From the NCBI RefSeq assembly GCF_002252505.1, contig NZ_NNRL01000153.1, positions 124,001 through 188,000 on the forward strand: a stretch of 64,000 nt of DNA, given 5' to 3'. The translations under genes were made by a program, and so were the position numbers. This DNA is from Brucella grignonensis. Lineage in GTDB: Bacteria; Pseudomonadota; Alphaproteobacteria; Rhizobiales; Rhizobiaceae. The notes below the pieces were generated by a model. It saw nothing but the letters and a program-made list of their open reading frames with translations, was not told the DNA's origin and ran no database searches. The stretch's first letter is position 1, and each line of letters begins with the position of its first letter. Of this stretch, positions 50,754 through 61,243 are shown piece after piece.

Positions 50754-51773
50754 ATGGCTGACTTAAAACCCTATATCGCCAAGGCTGCCTCCGGCAATCC
50801 ATTGTCGTTCGAGGATTCCAAAGCAGCCTTCGACATCATGATGTCTGGACAGGCAACGCCTTCGCAGGTTGGCGGCTTCCTGATGGCTCTGCGGGTACGC
50901 GGTGAAACAGTGCCGGAAATTGCCGGCGCTGTTGCATCCATGCGTTCGCGTATGCTGCCAGTTTCAGCGCCTGTCGATGCGGTCGACATTGTGGGCACTG
51001 GCGGCGATCAGTCCGGCTCCTACAATGTATCAAGTTGTTCGGCTTTCGTCGTTGCAGGTGCAGGCGTGCCTGTTGCCAAGCACGGCAATCGCGCCCTCTC
51101 CTCGCGTTCAGGTGCTGCCGACGCGCTCGCAGCCCTTGGTGTCAACATTGAAGCCGATGCCGACACGATTGGACGCAGCATCAACGAAGCCGGTCTTGGC
51201 TTTATGTTTGCACCGACTCACCATTCGGCGATGCGTCATGTCGGCCCATCGCGTGTCGAACTTGGCACCCGCACGATTTTCAACCTGCTTGGGCCATTGT
51301 CAAACCCGGCAAGTGTCAAGCGTCAGCTGGTTGGCGTGTTCTCGGCTGAATGGGTAGAGCCTCTGGCGCAGGTTCTCAAAGAACTCGGTTCTGAAGCCGC
51401 ATGGGTTGTCTATGGTGATGGTCTCGATGAGATGACCACAGCTGGCACCACGAAAATCGCAGCGCTTGAAAACGGTACGATTCGCACATTCGAGATTGAG
51501 CCTGAAGATGTCGGCTTGCGCCGTGTCGATATGTCGGAACTTAAAGGTGGCGAAGCCGAAGTAAACGCCAAGGCTCTGCTCGGCGTTCTCGAAGGAGATC
51601 AAAACGCCTATCGCGATATCGTTTTGTTGAATTCTGCCGCGGCACTCGTCATTTCCGGTAAGGCAAAGGATTTGAAGGACGGCATTGCTATCGCGGCACA
51701 ATCTATCGACAGCGGTTCAGCACTTGCAGTCCTGCAAAAAGTTATCGCCGTATCCAACGATAAGCCGCTCTGA
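50754..51773 (+). CDS. trpD: Anthranilate phosphoribosyltransferase
   Basis: Second step of tryptophan synthesis: joins anthranilate with PRPP. The 339-residue product has the PRPP motif [14 protein letters not shown] and the [20 protein letters not shown] block. ATG 50754 was chosen because an AGG lies 9 bp upstream; the frame is open further upstream into the PpiD gene. trpC follows by 16 bp. No trpE or trpG lies in the window. Confidence 0.98.
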   Translation: MADLKPYIAKAASGNPLSFEDSKAAFDIMMSGQATPSQVGGFLMALRVRGETVPEIAGAVASMRSRMLPVSAPVDAVDIVGTGGDQSGSYNVSSCSAFVVAGAGVPVAKHGNRALSSRSGAADALAALGVNIEADADTIGRSINEAGLGFMFAPTHHSAMRHVGPSRVELGTRTIFNLLGPLSNPASVKRQLVGVFSAEWVEPLAQVLKELGSEAAWVVYGDGLDEMTTAGTTKIAALENGTIRTFEIEPEDVGLRRVDMSELKGGEAEVNAKALLGVLEGDQNAYRDIVLLNSAAALVISGKAKDLKDGIAIAAQSIDSGSALAVLQKVIAVSNDKPL

Positions 51774-51789
51774 CGGAAAGGATTAAACC

Positions 51790-52590
51790 ATGTCCACCGA
51801 CATTCTGCGGAAAATCGAAGCCTATAAGCGCGAAGAGATCGCTGCTGCCCAGGCTCGCCTTCCACTGGAAGAAGTAAAGGCACAGGCCAAGGATCAGCCT
51901 GCGACGCGCGGTTTCCTCAAAGCACTGGAAGCCAAGCGCGCTGCCAACAAGTTTGCGCTTATCGCCGAGATTAAAAAGGCAAGTCCATCGAAGGGCCTCA
52001 TTCGCCCGGATTTCGATCCACCCGCATTGGCCAAGGCCTATGAAGATGGCGGTGCCGCCTGCCTTTCCGTACTGACCGATACGCCATCTTTTCAGGGTGC
52101 ACCAGAGTTCCTGACAGCTGCACGCAATGCATGCTCATTGCCCGCGCTACGCAAGGATTTCCTGTTCGATACCTATCAGGTCTATGAAGCGCGCAGTTGG
52201 GGTGCAGACTGCATTCTTATCATTCTTGCAAGTGTTGATGACGATCTCGCCAAGGCGCTTGAAGAAACCGCTTTCGAGCTCGGCATGGATGCATTGATTG
52301 AAGTCCATGATGAAGAGGAAACGGAACGCGCACTCAAGCTTTCGTCGCGTCTCGTCGGCGTCAACAATCGCAACCTGCGCACATTTGAAGTCGACCTTGC
52401 GGTTTCCGAACGGCTCGCAAAGATGGTGCCTTCGGATCGTCTGCTGGTTGGCGAAAGCGGCATCTTCACCCATGATGATTGCCTGCGTCTCGAAAAGTCG
52501 AATATCGGCACATTCCTCATCGGCGAAAGCCTGATGCGCAAGGAAGACGTTGCGTCCGCAACCCGCGAACTTCTGACCGGCAAGGCCTGA
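51790..52590 (+). CDS. trpC: Indole-3-glycerol phosphate synthase
   Basis: Closes the indole ring in tryptophan synthesis. The 266-residue product has the family blocks [16 protein letters not shown] (catalytic Lys), [33 protein letters not shown] and [14 protein letters not shown], then [11 protein letters not shown]. It is not fused to trpF. moaC starts 3 bp after it, so the trp and moa/moe genes are co-transcribed. Confidence 0.98.
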   Translation: MSTDILRKIEAYKREEIAAAQARLPLEEVKAQAKDQPATRGFLKALEAKRAANKFALIAEIKKASPSKGLIRPDFDPPALAKAYEDGGAACLSVLTDTPSFQGAPEFLTAARNACSLPALRKDFLFDTYQVYEARSWGADCILIILASVDDDLAKALEETAFELGMDALIEVHDEEETERALKLSSRLVGVNNRNLRTFEVDLAVSERLAKMVPSDRLLVGESGIFTHDDCLRLEKSNIGTFLIGESLMRKEDVASATRELLTGKA

Positions 52591-52593
52591 GAT

Positions 52594-53070
52594 ATGGCAG
52601 CCAAGCTCACCCATATCGACCAGACCGGCGCTGCCCACATGGTCGATGTCGGCGACAAGGCTGAAACCGAGCGTCAGGCCACGGCTGAAGGTGCTGTCAG
52701 GATGAAGCCAGAAACGCTGGCGCTCATTCTGGAAGGCAATGCAGCCAAGGGTGACGTTATCGGTGCCGCGCGCCTCGCTGGCATCATGGCTGCAAAGAAA
52801 ACGGCTGATCTTATCCCGCTTTGCCACCCGCTGATGCTGACCAAAGTGTCGGTTGATATTGAGCCTGATCAGACACTTCCCGGTTTGCGTGTTCGTGCCA
52901 CGGCAAAGCTTAAAGGCCGTACCGGTGTGGAAATGGAAGCGCTGACTGCCGTTTCCGTCACCTGTCTTACAATTTATGACATGGCTAAGGCCGTCGATCG
53001 CCATATGGAGATCACCGACATCCGCGTTTCGGCAAAAAGTGGCGGCAAGTCAGGCGACTGGAAAGCCTAA
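52594..53070 (+). CDS. moaC: Cyclic pyranopterin monophosphate synthase MoaC
   Basis: Converts 3',8-cyclo-7,8-dihydro-GTP to cyclic pyranopterin monophosphate in molybdenum cofactor synthesis. The 158-residue product has [14 protein letters not shown] at the N terminus, [20 protein letters not shown] with active-site Lys and His, and [20 protein letters not shown]. It lies between trpC and moeA in one operon, with moeA 23 bp downstream. Confidence 0.98.
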   Translation: MAAKLTHIDQTGAAHMVDVGDKAETERQATAEGAVRMKPETLALILEGNAAKGDVIGAARLAGIMAAKKTADLIPLCHPLMLTKVSVDIEPDQTLPGLRVRATAKLKGRTGVEMEALTAVSVTCLTIYDMAKAVDRHMEITDIRVSAKSGGKSGDWKA

Positions 53071-53093
53071 TCTTTCAGACGAGAGGAAACCAT

Positions 53094-54308
53094 ATGTCCC
53101 TTCTCCCGGTCGATGAAGCACTTGCCCGCATCCTGAGCACCGCTGAGCCACATGGTTTTGAGCAGGTTGCACTTGCTTCCGCAGGCGGTCGTGTTGTTGC
53201 CAAGCAGGTCACAGCAAAACTGCGCCAGCCACCATTCGATTGTTCCGCCATGGACGGTTATGCGCTCATTGCGCCTCAGAACATCGAATATCCCATTGAG
53301 CTTACAGTGACCGGCGAATCGGCAGCGGGTAAGCGATTTGATGGACAACTCAATGAGGGTGAAGCTATCCGCATCTTCACCGGCGCACCCATGCCGGTCG
53401 GCGCTGACTGCATCGTCATTCAGGAAGACACCGAACGTTCTGGTGACAAACTGACGGTCCAACATGGGCTTGATAAAGGCCGTCACATCCGCCGCGCGGG
53501 TCTCGACTTTGCACCCGGCGACACCGTTCTTCCAGTTGGGCGGGAACTCGACGCCCCGGCACTATCTCTTGCCGCTGCCAGCGGCAATGCAACGATTTCC
53601 GTTTTCAAGCAGCCCCGAATTGCCATTCTCGCCACTGGCGATGAACTCGTCCCGCCCGGAGCACTCCCCGGTCCCGATCAGATTGTGGCCTCCAACAGTG
53701 TGGGAATAGCAGAGATCGTGCGCCGCGCAGGTGGCAAGCCCGAAGATATGGGCATTATCGTTGACGATCCGGCGAAGATCGAATCAGCGATAAGCCGGGT
53801 GCTCGACGATGACGTCGATATTCTCGTTACTATCGGCGGCGCGTCCGTTGGTGATCGTGATTACGTGCATGGCGCGTTGAAAAACTGCGGTGTCGACCTC
53901 GATTTCTGGAAAATCGCCATGCGTCCCGGCAAACCGCTGATGTATGGCCGTAAGAGCGTTTCAGGCAAAACTGTCCACATCATCGGTCTGCCGGGGAACC
54001 CGGTTTCCAGCCTCGTTTGCAGTCTCGTATTTTTACGTCCGTTGGTAGCCAAGCTATCCGGCACGGATCTGACCGCAGATATTCGTCCCGCAAAGCTTGG
54101 TCAGGCAATGAATGCGAATGATCACCGGCGCGATTTTGTTCGGGCAACAGTCGAGCAGGATTCTGATGGAACATTGATAGCAACACCTTTTCCCATCCAG
54201 GATTCGTCGATGCTTTCGGCTCTCGTTGGTTCCAACGCGCTGCTGATCAGAGAGGAGAATGTGCCCGCCGCAGCGGCTGGTGACGCCTGCACAATATTGA
54301 TGCTGTAA
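53094..54308 (+). CDS. moeA: Molybdopterin molybdenumtransferase MoeA
   Basis: Inserts molybdate into adenylylated molybdopterin. The 404-residue product has FDCSAMDGYAL, EAIRIFTGAPMPVGADCIV, ILATGDELVPPG and ITIGGASVGDRDYV, then HIIGLPGNPVSS. It ends the trp-moa run; a 121-bp gap with two SOS boxes separates it from lexA, so lexA has its own promoter although read-through cannot be excluded. Confidence 0.97.
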   Translation: MSLLPVDEALARILSTAEPHGFEQVALASAGGRVVAKQVTAKLRQPPFDCSAMDGYALIAPQNIEYPIELTVTGESAAGKRFDGQLNEGEAIRIFTGAPMPVGADCIVIQEDTERSGDKLTVQHGLDKGRHIRRAGLDFAPGDTVLPVGRELDAPALSLAAASGNATISVFKQPRIAILATGDELVPPGALPGPDQIVASNSVGIAEIVRRAGGKPEDMGIIVDDPAKIESAISRVLDDDVDILVTIGGASVGDRDYVHGALKNCGVDLDFWKIAMRPGKPLMYGRKSVSGKTVHIIGLPGNPVSSLVCSLVFLRPLVAKLSGTDLTADIRPAKLGQAMNANDHRRDFVRATVEQDSDGTLIATPFPIQDSSMLSALVGSNALLIREENVPAAAAGDACTILML

Positions 54309-54357
54309 CGAACACATCCGATTCCACCACGCCGTTAATCATTTTAAAACCATTGCA

Positions 54358-54372
54358 GAACAAGACTGGAAC
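54358..54372. promoter_or_regulatory. LexA (SOS) box of lexA, site 1
   Basis: GAACAAGACTGGAAC is a perfect GAAC-N7-GAAC, the complement orientation of GTTC-N7-GTTC. The second GAAC also pairs with GTTC at 54380 as an inverted repeat. Autoregulation of lexA is expected. Confidence 0.85.
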
Positions 54373-54383
54373 ATATAGTGTTC

Positions 54384-54398
54384 GTTCTGGTTTTGTTT
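54384..54398. promoter_or_regulatory. Imperfect LexA box of lexA, site 2
   Basis: GTTCTGGTTTTGTTT matches GTTC-N7-GTTC except for the last base. It lies 12 bp from site 1 and 32 bp before the lexA start. Confidence 0.5.
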
Positions 54399-54429
54399 TT
54401 ATTTGATTCTGGTCCGGAGGGTGTAGCGC

Positions 54430-55155
54430 ATGTTGACCCGTAAACAGCACGAGCTTCTGCTGTTCATTCATGAACGTCTAAAAGAGACGGGCATTCCTCC
54501 GTCTTTCGACGAGATGAAAGAGGCTCTCGATTTAGCCTCGAAATCGGGCATTCATCGGCTCATCACAGCGCTGGAGGAACGCGGTTTTATCCGCAGGCTT
54601 CCAAATCGCGCGCGTGCACTGGAAGTGCTCCGTTTGCCGGATTCCATTGCTCCCGGGCTGAACTCGCAAAAGAAATTTGCACCAAGTGTTATCGAAGGCA
54701 GTCTCGGCAAGGCGCCCCCTGCCCCCACACCAATGCGCCCTGCTCCAACAACTGCGAATGACGACGTATTGACCACAGTGTCTATCCCTGTGATGGGGCG
54801 TATCGCTGCTGGTGTACCGATCTCGGCAATCCAGAATCAAACCCATTCGCTCAGTTTGCCGCCAGAAATGATTGGTGCAGGCGAACATTACGCGCTTGAG
54901 GTCAAAGGCGACTCGATGATCGAAGCCGGAATTTTCGATGGCGACACCGTCATCATCAAACGCGGCGACACAGCCAATCCGGGCGAAATCATCGTTGCTC
55001 TGGTGGATGACGAAGAAGCGACGCTGAAACGTTTCCGCCGCAAAGGCGCTTCAATTGCGCTCGAAGCTGCAAACCCTGCCTATGAGACGCGGATATTCGG
55101 TCCTGACCGTGTTCGTGTTCAGGGCAAACTGATCGGTTTGATCCGGCGCTATTAG
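54430..55155 (+). CDS. lexA: SOS repressor LexA
   Basis: Represses DNA-damage genes and cleaves itself when RecA is activated. The 241-residue product has the N-terminal winged helix ([20 protein letters not shown]; the [16 protein letters not shown] recognition region), a long Pro-rich linker and the S24 peptidase domain. The cleavage site is Ala127-Gly128 in GRIAAGVPI; the catalytic residues are Ser162 in GDSMIEAG and Lys200 in ATLKRF. Two upstream SOS boxes give autocontrol. uvrA and ssb in this window are likely members of its regulon. Confidence 0.98.
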   Translation: MLTRKQHELLLFIHERLKETGIPPSFDEMKEALDLASKSGIHRLITALEERGFIRRLPNRARALEVLRLPDSIAPGLNSQKKFAPSVIEGSLGKAPPAPTPMRPAPTTANDDVLTTVSIPVMGRIAAGVPISAIQNQTHSLSLPPEMIGAGEHYALEVKGDSMIEAGIFDGDTVIIKRGDTANPGEIIVALVDDEEATLKRFRRKGASIALEAANPAYETRIFGPDRVRVQGKLIGLIRRY

Positions 55156-55256
55156 ATCGCATCCCGAAAAGTGTGAAACGGTTTTCGGACAAAGATGCAC
55201 GTTAAAACAAATATTTAGAGCGCCGATCTGATCCAATCAGATCGAAACGCGCTCTA
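55155..55256. repeat. Family A repeat, copy 5 (between convergent lexA and comEC)
   Basis: Hairpin GCATCCCGAAAAGTG...CGGTTTTCGGACAAAGATGC, linker GTTAAAACAAATATTTA, then GAGCGCCGATCTGAT-CC-ATCAGATC...GCGCTC. It fills the whole 103-bp gap and no other terminator was found. Confidence 0.85.
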
Positions 55257-55258
55257 AA

Positions 55259-57760
55259 TCATTGGGGAAGATCAGAGCCGGGTGCGTTTTCTGCTCCGGC
55301 TTTCTTCCGATACTCACGGTCAGGCAGACCGCGTGCTGCTCGCGAATACAGGCGGTAGAGGTGCCAGGGTCGTGTCGGCGCATCGATAGAAAAGTTCAGT
55401 TTGTCCGCGTAATCGCCAATATTGCGAGGCATTGCAGGTGCGAAGCGATAAGTCTCGTGCTCGCTGACCGGCTCTCGTTCCGGAAACTTTGTCTGAGCCA
55501 ATTTTTCTGCGTTTAGTTTTTGCCCTAATCTTATTTCAAGAGTTCCTTTTAGGGCCAGTTCCTGCCTGTCAACGACGAGCGAGCCTGACCGCTCACAGCT
55601 TAGTTTTTTTCCGGCAATAGCAAGAACAACAATATCGCCTACATTACAGGCAATCTCGAGCATATCTTCCCGCGCAGTATAGGCCAGCATTCGACCATCC
55701 CTGAGAGGAATGGTACAAAGCCCATCTTCGCAGAGAAAGGCGCGCTCATCAGTAACAACCGATTGTTTCTTCATTATGTGCGGGGGAACAAAGGCTTCAA
55801 CCAGATAGGCTGTCTGCCAATTCTGCGCTGTGAATTGTGGTGGCCTGTTGCGGTTAATCGCGAAATTCCCATCCGATAATCGCACCGCCACAAACTTTGC
55901 ATCTTCGCTGATAAGAATATCAGGCATCGGCGTTCGTATGAAAACGATCAGACCCAACACAACAAATGGAAGCGCCAGTAACCGCAGTCGCGTTGTGAAC
56001 GTAACCGCAATTACGAGTGCTATCGTCCAGAAGATGAGCGTCGTGACCGGCATGATTCCGGGATTACCGTCAGGTGAAAGGTTGGCAACAAACTCCGCAA
56101 TATGTCGCACGAGCAAAACGCCAAATCCCATGACCTGCAATGGCAGCCAATCAAGTTGCAGCGGCATCAACAACAGACTCAAAACTGCGAATGGCATCAC
56201 CAGTATCGAAATAACAGGCAAGGCCAGCACATTACCGACAAGGCCCAAAGGGGCTGTATTATTAAAATGGTAAGCCGCAAAAATCCCGCTGGCCACGCCT
56301 GCTACAATGGACGTCGCAGCCGTGGCTATTGCTGGAGCGAAAAGTTTTGACAAATGTCCTTGCGCCGATAGCCGACGGTTTTCCATTCCAGACAATTTGC
56401 GGGCTTTCCGGTCACTCCACCAGGCGAAAGCCGCGATCAGCCCCGCTGTTGCCGAGAACGACATCTGAAAGCTCGGGCCCAATATCTCATGGGGCGAGAG
56501 GGCGATCATCGCAATTGCGGAAATCGCCAGATTGCGCATGCTGATCGCCGCTCGGTCTGCCAGAAGCGCAAAGAGCATAACTGCAATCATCACATAGCTA
56601 CGCTGTGCCGCCACATCGGCCCCAGACATAGCAAGATAGAATGTACAACTGAGCAACGACAGAAAAGCTGCATATTTCTTTACCGAATATCGCGCACTAA
56701 ATGCCGGAAACAGGGCGAACAACGACCGCAACGACATCATGACCACCCCGGCCGCCAACACCATATGCAGGCCTGAAATCGACAGGATATGCGCGAGCCC
56801 GGCTTTGCGCAGATGTTCATTGGTTTCTTCGCTGATCCCTGCTCGCTCGCCCGCGATCAGCGCTGCCGCAACACTGCCGTCTTCACCGGACAGCACCTCT
56901 GCAATCCTCTCGGAAACATGCACGCGCAACTGAGCAATAGAGCCTGCAATTTTTGCAGCTATGTCGCTTGGCCCGGGCACATCTACAATCTTCGGCGTCC
57001 CCAGAAAAAAGCCATTTGCGCCGATACCACCGAAATAAGCATGAAAACCAAAATCGTAGTTTCCCGGTCGTACCGGGCCTGACGCCACGCGCAGACGTGC
57101 AAAGCCGTTCAACCCACTCCCGATTGTCGTTTGGGCCGGGATATCACGCGCCGTAATCCGGATGCGTTGCGGTGCAAAACGAAGCCTGGGTCTCTGCGTT
57201 TCAAGAAGATCAAGCGTGACGCGCCAGCTACCATTGTCCCGATACTCGAGAGCAACAACCCGACCCGTGACCCGGGTTGCCACTTCAGAGCCGAGCATCC
57301 GGGTTCCACGTCGCTCCGTTTCAATCTTTCCGGCAACCATTCCGAGCTGGAGTGCTATCATGAGCGTCAATAGCTGTGACAGCAAGAAATGCCCGCGAGA
57401 CAGAAGACGAACAAGGACAGACACAGTGAGAACCGAAGCAAGTGGCAACCAGGCAGGCTCGAACGACACCGTGAAATAGATAATCGCCCCGATACCCATG
57501 AAGATAGGAAACAGCAGGAAAAACATTCCTCTGCCGATTTCCCGCGTCATCGCTGCGGCAAAACTCTGCCGGACAACGAAAGCCAGTTCCTTCAACCGCT
57601 CGGCTGGTGTTCGTTGCCTTTTGGGCAGTACTGGCGGTGGGTCTTCAGTTGGTTTATAAGGCAGCCATTGTTCGGGTAATAAGGAACGTGCAAGACCGCC
57701 GGGCATGTCTTTGACAAACGCCCGTTCATTGATCTCCTGCGTTTCCCTTGTGCCCGTCAT
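55259..57760 (-). CDS. comEC: ComEC/Rec2-family DNA uptake channel protein
   Basis: Large polytopic membrane protein of the ComEC family, predicted to carry single-stranded DNA across the inner membrane in natural transformation. The 833 residues have an N-terminal DUF4131-like membrane and OB region, then the competence domain (HLRKAGLAHILSISGLHMVLAAG, and further helices such as MFALLADRAAISMRNLAISA). The C-terminal third has no HxHxDH metallo-beta-lactamase motif, unlike E. coli- or Bacillus-type ComEC. ATG 57760 has a GGGGG site; a TTG six codons upstream is less likely. Confidence 0.92.
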   Translation of the reverse strand: MTGTRETQEINERAFVKDMPGGLARSLLPEQWLPYKPTEDPPPVLPKRQRTPAERLKELAFVVRQSFAAAMTREIGRGMFFLLFPIFMGIGAIIYFTVSFEPAWLPLASVLTVSVLVRLLSRGHFLLSQLLTLMIALQLGMVAGKIETERRGTRMLGSEVATRVTGRVVALEYRDNGSWRVTLDLLETQRPRLRFAPQRIRITARDIPAQTTIGSGLNGFARLRVASGPVRPGNYDFGFHAYFGGIGANGFFLGTPKIVDVPGPSDIAAKIAGSIAQLRVHVSERIAEVLSGEDGSVAAALIAGERAGISEETNEHLRKAGLAHILSISGLHMVLAAGVVMMSLRSLFALFPAFSARYSVKKYAAFLSLLSCTFYLAMSGADVAAQRSYVMIAVMLFALLADRAAISMRNLAISAIAMIALSPHEILGPSFQMSFSATAGLIAAFAWWSDRKARKLSGMENRRLSAQGHLSKLFAPAIATAATSIVAGVASGIFAAYHFNNTAPLGLVGNVLALPVISILVMPFAVLSLLLMPLQLDWLPLQVMGFGVLLVRHIAEFVANLSPDGNPGIMPVTTLIFWTIALVIAVTFTTRLRLLALPFVVLGLIVFIRTPMPDILISEDAKFVAVRLSDGNFAINRNRPPQFTAQNWQTAYLVEAFVPPHIMKKQSVVTDERAFLCEDGLCTIPLRDGRMLAYTAREDMLEIACNVGDIVVLAIAGKKLSCERSGSLVVDRQELALKGTLEIRLGQKLNAEKLAQTKFPEREPVSEHETYRFAPAMPRNIGDYADKLNFSIDAPTRPWHLYRLYSRAARGLPDREYRKKAGAENAPGSDLPQ

Positions 57761-58011
57761 GCCCCCGCCTGACTGCAAAAGTGTCCCCCGCTAATCTAAA
57801 GAAGAATACCGGATTAGCGCGAAAGAAACTTCAAGCCCTTGCGCGCTGTGCTGCCTATGGTACATGAACGCCAGCCAAAATCGAGAGGGTTCCCGCATCG
57901 AGAATCCTCACCGCCTGTAGTCTGAGAACGAACGGGCGCTACATATTCAAAATTCCGCCTCGCACTGCGCATCCGCTGCAACCCAACGAGGCCTGTTATA
58001 GTGGAGCTGTC

Positions 58012-59433
58012 ATGTCGAAACCGGTCGTAACCCGTTTTGCCCCTTCGCCCACGGGTTTCCTACATATTGGCGGAGCCCGGACCGCCCTGTTCAATTGGCT
58101 TTATGCCAAGCATAGCGGCGGCAAGATGCTGCTGCGCATCGAAGATACAGACCGCGAGCGCTCCACGGATGCGGCAACGGCGGCTATTCTCGATGGTCTG
58201 ACATGGCTTGGTCTTGATTGGGACGGCGATGCCATCTCCCAGTTCGAACGCGCACCACGCCATCGCGAAGTAGCAGAAGAGCTGGTCGCCAAGGGCAAAG
58301 CTTATTATTGCTATGCTACGCCAGCCGAACTCGAAGAGATGCGCGAAAAGGCTCGTGCCGAAGGCCGCCCACCACGTTATGACGGCCGCTGGCGGGACCG
58401 TGCCCCGTCCGAAGCACCCGAAGGTGTAAAGCCTGTTATCCGAATCAAGGCGCCGCGGGAAGGCGAAACCCTTGTTCGCGATGCTGTTCAGGGTGATGTT
58501 CGCTTCCCGAACAAAGATCTGGATGATTTCATCATCCTTCGCTCCGACGGTACGCCAACCTATATGCACGCCGTCGTCGTGGACGATCATGATATGGGCG
58601 TCACCCACATTATCCGTGGTGATGATCATCTGACCAACGCCGCGCGTCAGACCGTGATTTACGATGCGATGGGCTGGGACGTCCCCCAGATGTCGCATAT
58701 TCCACTCATTCACGGTGCGGATGGTGCGAAGCTCTCCAAGCGCCACGGCGCACTTGGCGTCGATGCCTATCGCGCGATGGGTTATCTGCCGGAAGCTCTG
58801 CGCAACTATCTGGTTCGTCTTGGCTGGAGCCATGGCGACGACGAAATCATGTCGACCGAACAGATGATCGAGTGGTTTGACGTCAGGGATATCAACAAGG
58901 GTGCTGCACGTTTTGACTTCCAGAAGCTGGAAGCCATCAACGGTCTTTATATGCGCAGTAGCGACGATAAGGCACTGTTCGATGCTCTGATCGCCGTATT
59001 GCCGGAAATCGAAGGCGGCAAAGAACTGGAAGCCTCTCTCGACGACAAGGGGCGCGCTCAGCTTCTCACCGCAATGCCGGGCCTTAAAGATCGTGCGAAG
59101 ACGCTCGTTGAACTCGCAGACGGTGCTAAGTTCATCTTCGCGAAGCGCCCGCTTGCATTCGATGAAAAGGCAGCATCACTGCTCAATGACGAAGGTCGTG
59201 CGGTGCTGAAGGCAGCCCTTCCACATCTGGAATCAGTCAGCGAATGGACTGTGGAAGCGCTTGATGCCGCGGTTCGCGCCCATGCAGAAGCCACAGGCTT
59301 GAAGCTTGGGAAGGTAGCACAACCATTGCGCGCCGCTCTTACAGGTCGCGCTACATCTCCGGGTGTATTCGACGTACTGTTTGTGCTCGGGCGTGAAGAG
59401 TCCCTTGCACGCATAAAAGATCAAATCGTTTGA
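58012..59433 (+). CDS. gltX: Glutamyl-tRNA synthetase
   Basis: Class I tRNA ligase that charges tRNA-Glu. The 473-residue product has the HIGH-type motif [20 protein letters not shown] and the KMSKS-type motif [10 protein letters not shown]. It is divergent from comEC. Rhizobiales usually carry two gltX copies, one of which may serve tRNA-Gln for the amidotransferase route; which one this is cannot be seen here. Confidence 0.97.
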   Translation: MSKPVVTRFAPSPTGFLHIGGARTALFNWLYAKHSGGKMLLRIEDTDRERSTDAATAAILDGLTWLGLDWDGDAISQFERAPRHREVAEELVAKGKAYYCYATPAELEEMREKARAEGRPPRYDGRWRDRAPSEAPEGVKPVIRIKAPREGETLVRDAVQGDVRFPNKDLDDFIILRSDGTPTYMHAVVVDDHDMGVTHIIRGDDHLTNAARQTVIYDAMGWDVPQMSHIPLIHGADGAKLSKRHGALGVDAYRAMGYLPEALRNYLVRLGWSHGDDEIMSTEQMIEWFDVRDINKGAARFDFQKLEAINGLYMRSSDDKALFDALIAVLPEIEGGKELEASLDDKGRAQLLTAMPGLKDRAKTLVELADGAKFIFAKRPLAFDEKAASLLNDEGRAVLKAALPHLESVSEWTVEALDAAVRAHAEATGLKLGKVAQPLRAALTGRATSPGVFDVLFVLGREESLARIKDQIV

Positions 59434-59701
59434 ACTGTTAGCATTCACGCTGACGTGACAAAACGGGCTTAATTAGTCCAAATTACGCATTGCATCGCAA
59501 AATCATTGGGATAGTTTGGCGGGCGAAATCGTTTGGATAATGCGTTGAAAATCCGTTCTTCTACGGGGACGGGCAACACATAAAAACAATGCGGTTTCCC
59601 GCATAGGCGGGGAACACATAGATGTTACAAGAGACAAGTTATAACGACGATTAAAATTCAGCCGCCACACGGGCGGCAAAGTGGACACGAAAGGAAACAC
59701 G

Positions 59702-60994
59702 ATGTCAGATAAGACAGCAAGCTTTACCCTCGACGGCAAAACGTTCGACCTGCCTGTACGACAAGGCACTGTCGGGCCGGACGTTGTCGATATCGGTCCA
59801 CTTTACAAGAATGCGAACGCCTTCACTTACGACCCTGGCTTCACTTCGACTGCTTCATGCGAATCCAAGATCACCTACATCGATGGCGACGAAGGTGTTC
59901 TGCTCTATCGTGGCTATCCAATTGATCAGCTTGCTGAACACGGTGACTTCCTCGAAACCTGCTACCTGCTGCTTTACGGCGAACTGCCAACAGCAACTCA
60001 GAAGGCTGATTTCGACTATCGCGTGACCCGTCACACGATGATCCATGAGCAGATGACGAAGTTCTTCACCGGCTTCCGTCGCGATGCGCATCCGATGGCC
60101 GTGATCGTAGGCTGCGTAGGCGCAATGTCCGCCTTCTACCACGACTCGACCGATATCACCGATCCGCATCAGCGCATGGTCGCCTCGATCCGCCTGATCG
60201 CCAAGGTACCAACGCTCGCAGCAATGGCCTATAAGTATCATATCGGCCAGCCATTCATGTATCCGAAGAACGATCTCGATTTCGCGTCGAACTTCCTGCA
60301 CATGTGCTTCGCTGTTCCGTGTGAAGAGTACAAGGTTAATCCAGTTCTGGCACGTGCCATGGATCGTATCTTCATCCTGCACGCAGACCACGAACAAAAC
60401 GCTTCGACTTCGACCGTACGTCTGGCCGGTTCGTCGGGCGCTAACCCGTTCGCTTGTATTGCAGCTGGCGTTGCCTGTCTCTGGGGCCCTGCCCACGGCG
60501 GCGCAAATGAAGCAGCACTCAACATGCTTGCAGAAATCGGATCGGTTGACCGCATTCCAGAATTCATCGCACGCGCCAAGGATAAGAACGATCCATTCCG
60601 TCTGATGGGCTTTGGTCACCGCGTTTACAAGAACTACGATCCGCGCGCCAAGATCATGCAGAAGACCTGCCATGAGGTTCTCGGCGAACTGGGCATCAAG
60701 GACGATCCGCTTCTCGATGTTGCTCTGGAACTGGAAAAGATTGCTCTGACTGATGAATACTTCATCGAGAAGAAGCTCTATCCAAACATCGACTTCTATT
60801 CCGGAATCACGCTGAAGGCACTTGGCTTCCCGACCGAAATGTTCACGGTTCTGTTCGCCCTCGCCCGTACCGTCGGCTGGGTTGCACAGTGGAAAGAAAT
60901 GATCGAAGACCCACAGCAGAAGATCGGTCGTCCGCGTCAGCTTTACACCGGCGCTGCAGAACGCGATTACGTACCGGTTGCAAAGCGCAAGTAA
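59702..60994 (+). CDS. gltA: Citrate synthase
   Basis: First enzyme of the TCA cycle: joins oxaloacetate and acetyl-CoA, the product of PDH. The 430-residue product is the hexameric proteobacterial type, with [20 protein letters not shown] (catalytic His), the [15 protein letters not shown] loop and [15 protein letters not shown]; the catalytic Asp lies in IDFYSGI. ATG 59702 was chosen over 59681 because of AAAGGAAACACG just before it. A strong terminator follows. It is monocistronic, with 268 bp upstream holding no gene. Confidence 0.98.
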   Translation: MSDKTASFTLDGKTFDLPVRQGTVGPDVVDIGPLYKNANAFTYDPGFTSTASCESKITYIDGDEGVLLYRGYPIDQLAEHGDFLETCYLLLYGELPTATQKADFDYRVTRHTMIHEQMTKFFTGFRRDAHPMAVIVGCVGAMSAFYHDSTDITDPHQRMVASIRLIAKVPTLAAMAYKYHIGQPFMYPKNDLDFASNFLHMCFAVPCEEYKVNPVLARAMDRIFILHADHEQNASTSTVRLAGSSGANPFACIAAGVACLWGPAHGGANEAALNMLAEIGSVDRIPEFIARAKDKNDPFRLMGFGHRVYKNYDPRAKIMQKTCHEVLGELGIKDDPLLDVALELEKIALTDEYFIEKKLYPNIDFYSGITLKALGFPTEMFTVLFALARTVGWVAQWKEMIEDPQQKIGRPRQLYTGAAERDYVPVAKRK

Positions 60995-61009
60995 TCCAAA
61001 TCAAAATAA

Positions 61010-61037
61010 AAAACCCCGGCAATTTGCCGGGGTTTTT
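61010..61037 (+). terminator. Terminator of gltA
   Basis: AACCCCGGCAAATTTGCCGGGG-type hairpin with TTTTTGTTT after it, 16 bp past the stop. Confidence 0.92.
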
Positions 61038-61058
61038 GTTTGTATAGATTTTGAAAAA

Positions 61059-61140
61059 TTAGAGCGCCGGGCGCCTTGTTGGGGGCGCAAAGATCGCTCT
61101 AACACCTTAAACTGATCCAAGTTTAAGGAATTATGCTCTA
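61059..61140. repeat. Family B repeat, copy 2
   Basis: TTAGAGCGCCGGGCG...GCGCAAAGATCGCTCTAA hairpin, then CTTAAACTGATCCAAGTTTAAG and AATTATGCTCTA. It resembles 18338-18439 and abuts the family C copy. Confidence 0.8.
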
Positions 61141-61243
61141 GAGCATTTCCAGCAAAAGCGCGAAGCAGTTTCGCGTCGGATAATGCGAAAAAACAAAGAG
61201 ATAGAGCATTTCCAATGATTCAGGAAAAACAGGAAATGCTCTA
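61138..61243. repeat. Family C repeat, full copy at the end of lpxB
   Basis: About 106 bp starting CTAGAGCATTTCC and ending AGGAAATGCTCTAG. It differs from 47729-47833 at about seven positions. Its last bases contain the lpxB stop codon (61241-61243). Confidence 0.9.

Noticed and set aside
59434-59701. Possible small gene before gltA
   Set aside because: Short frames overlap the gltA start without ribosome sites. The region is more likely promoter and leader.
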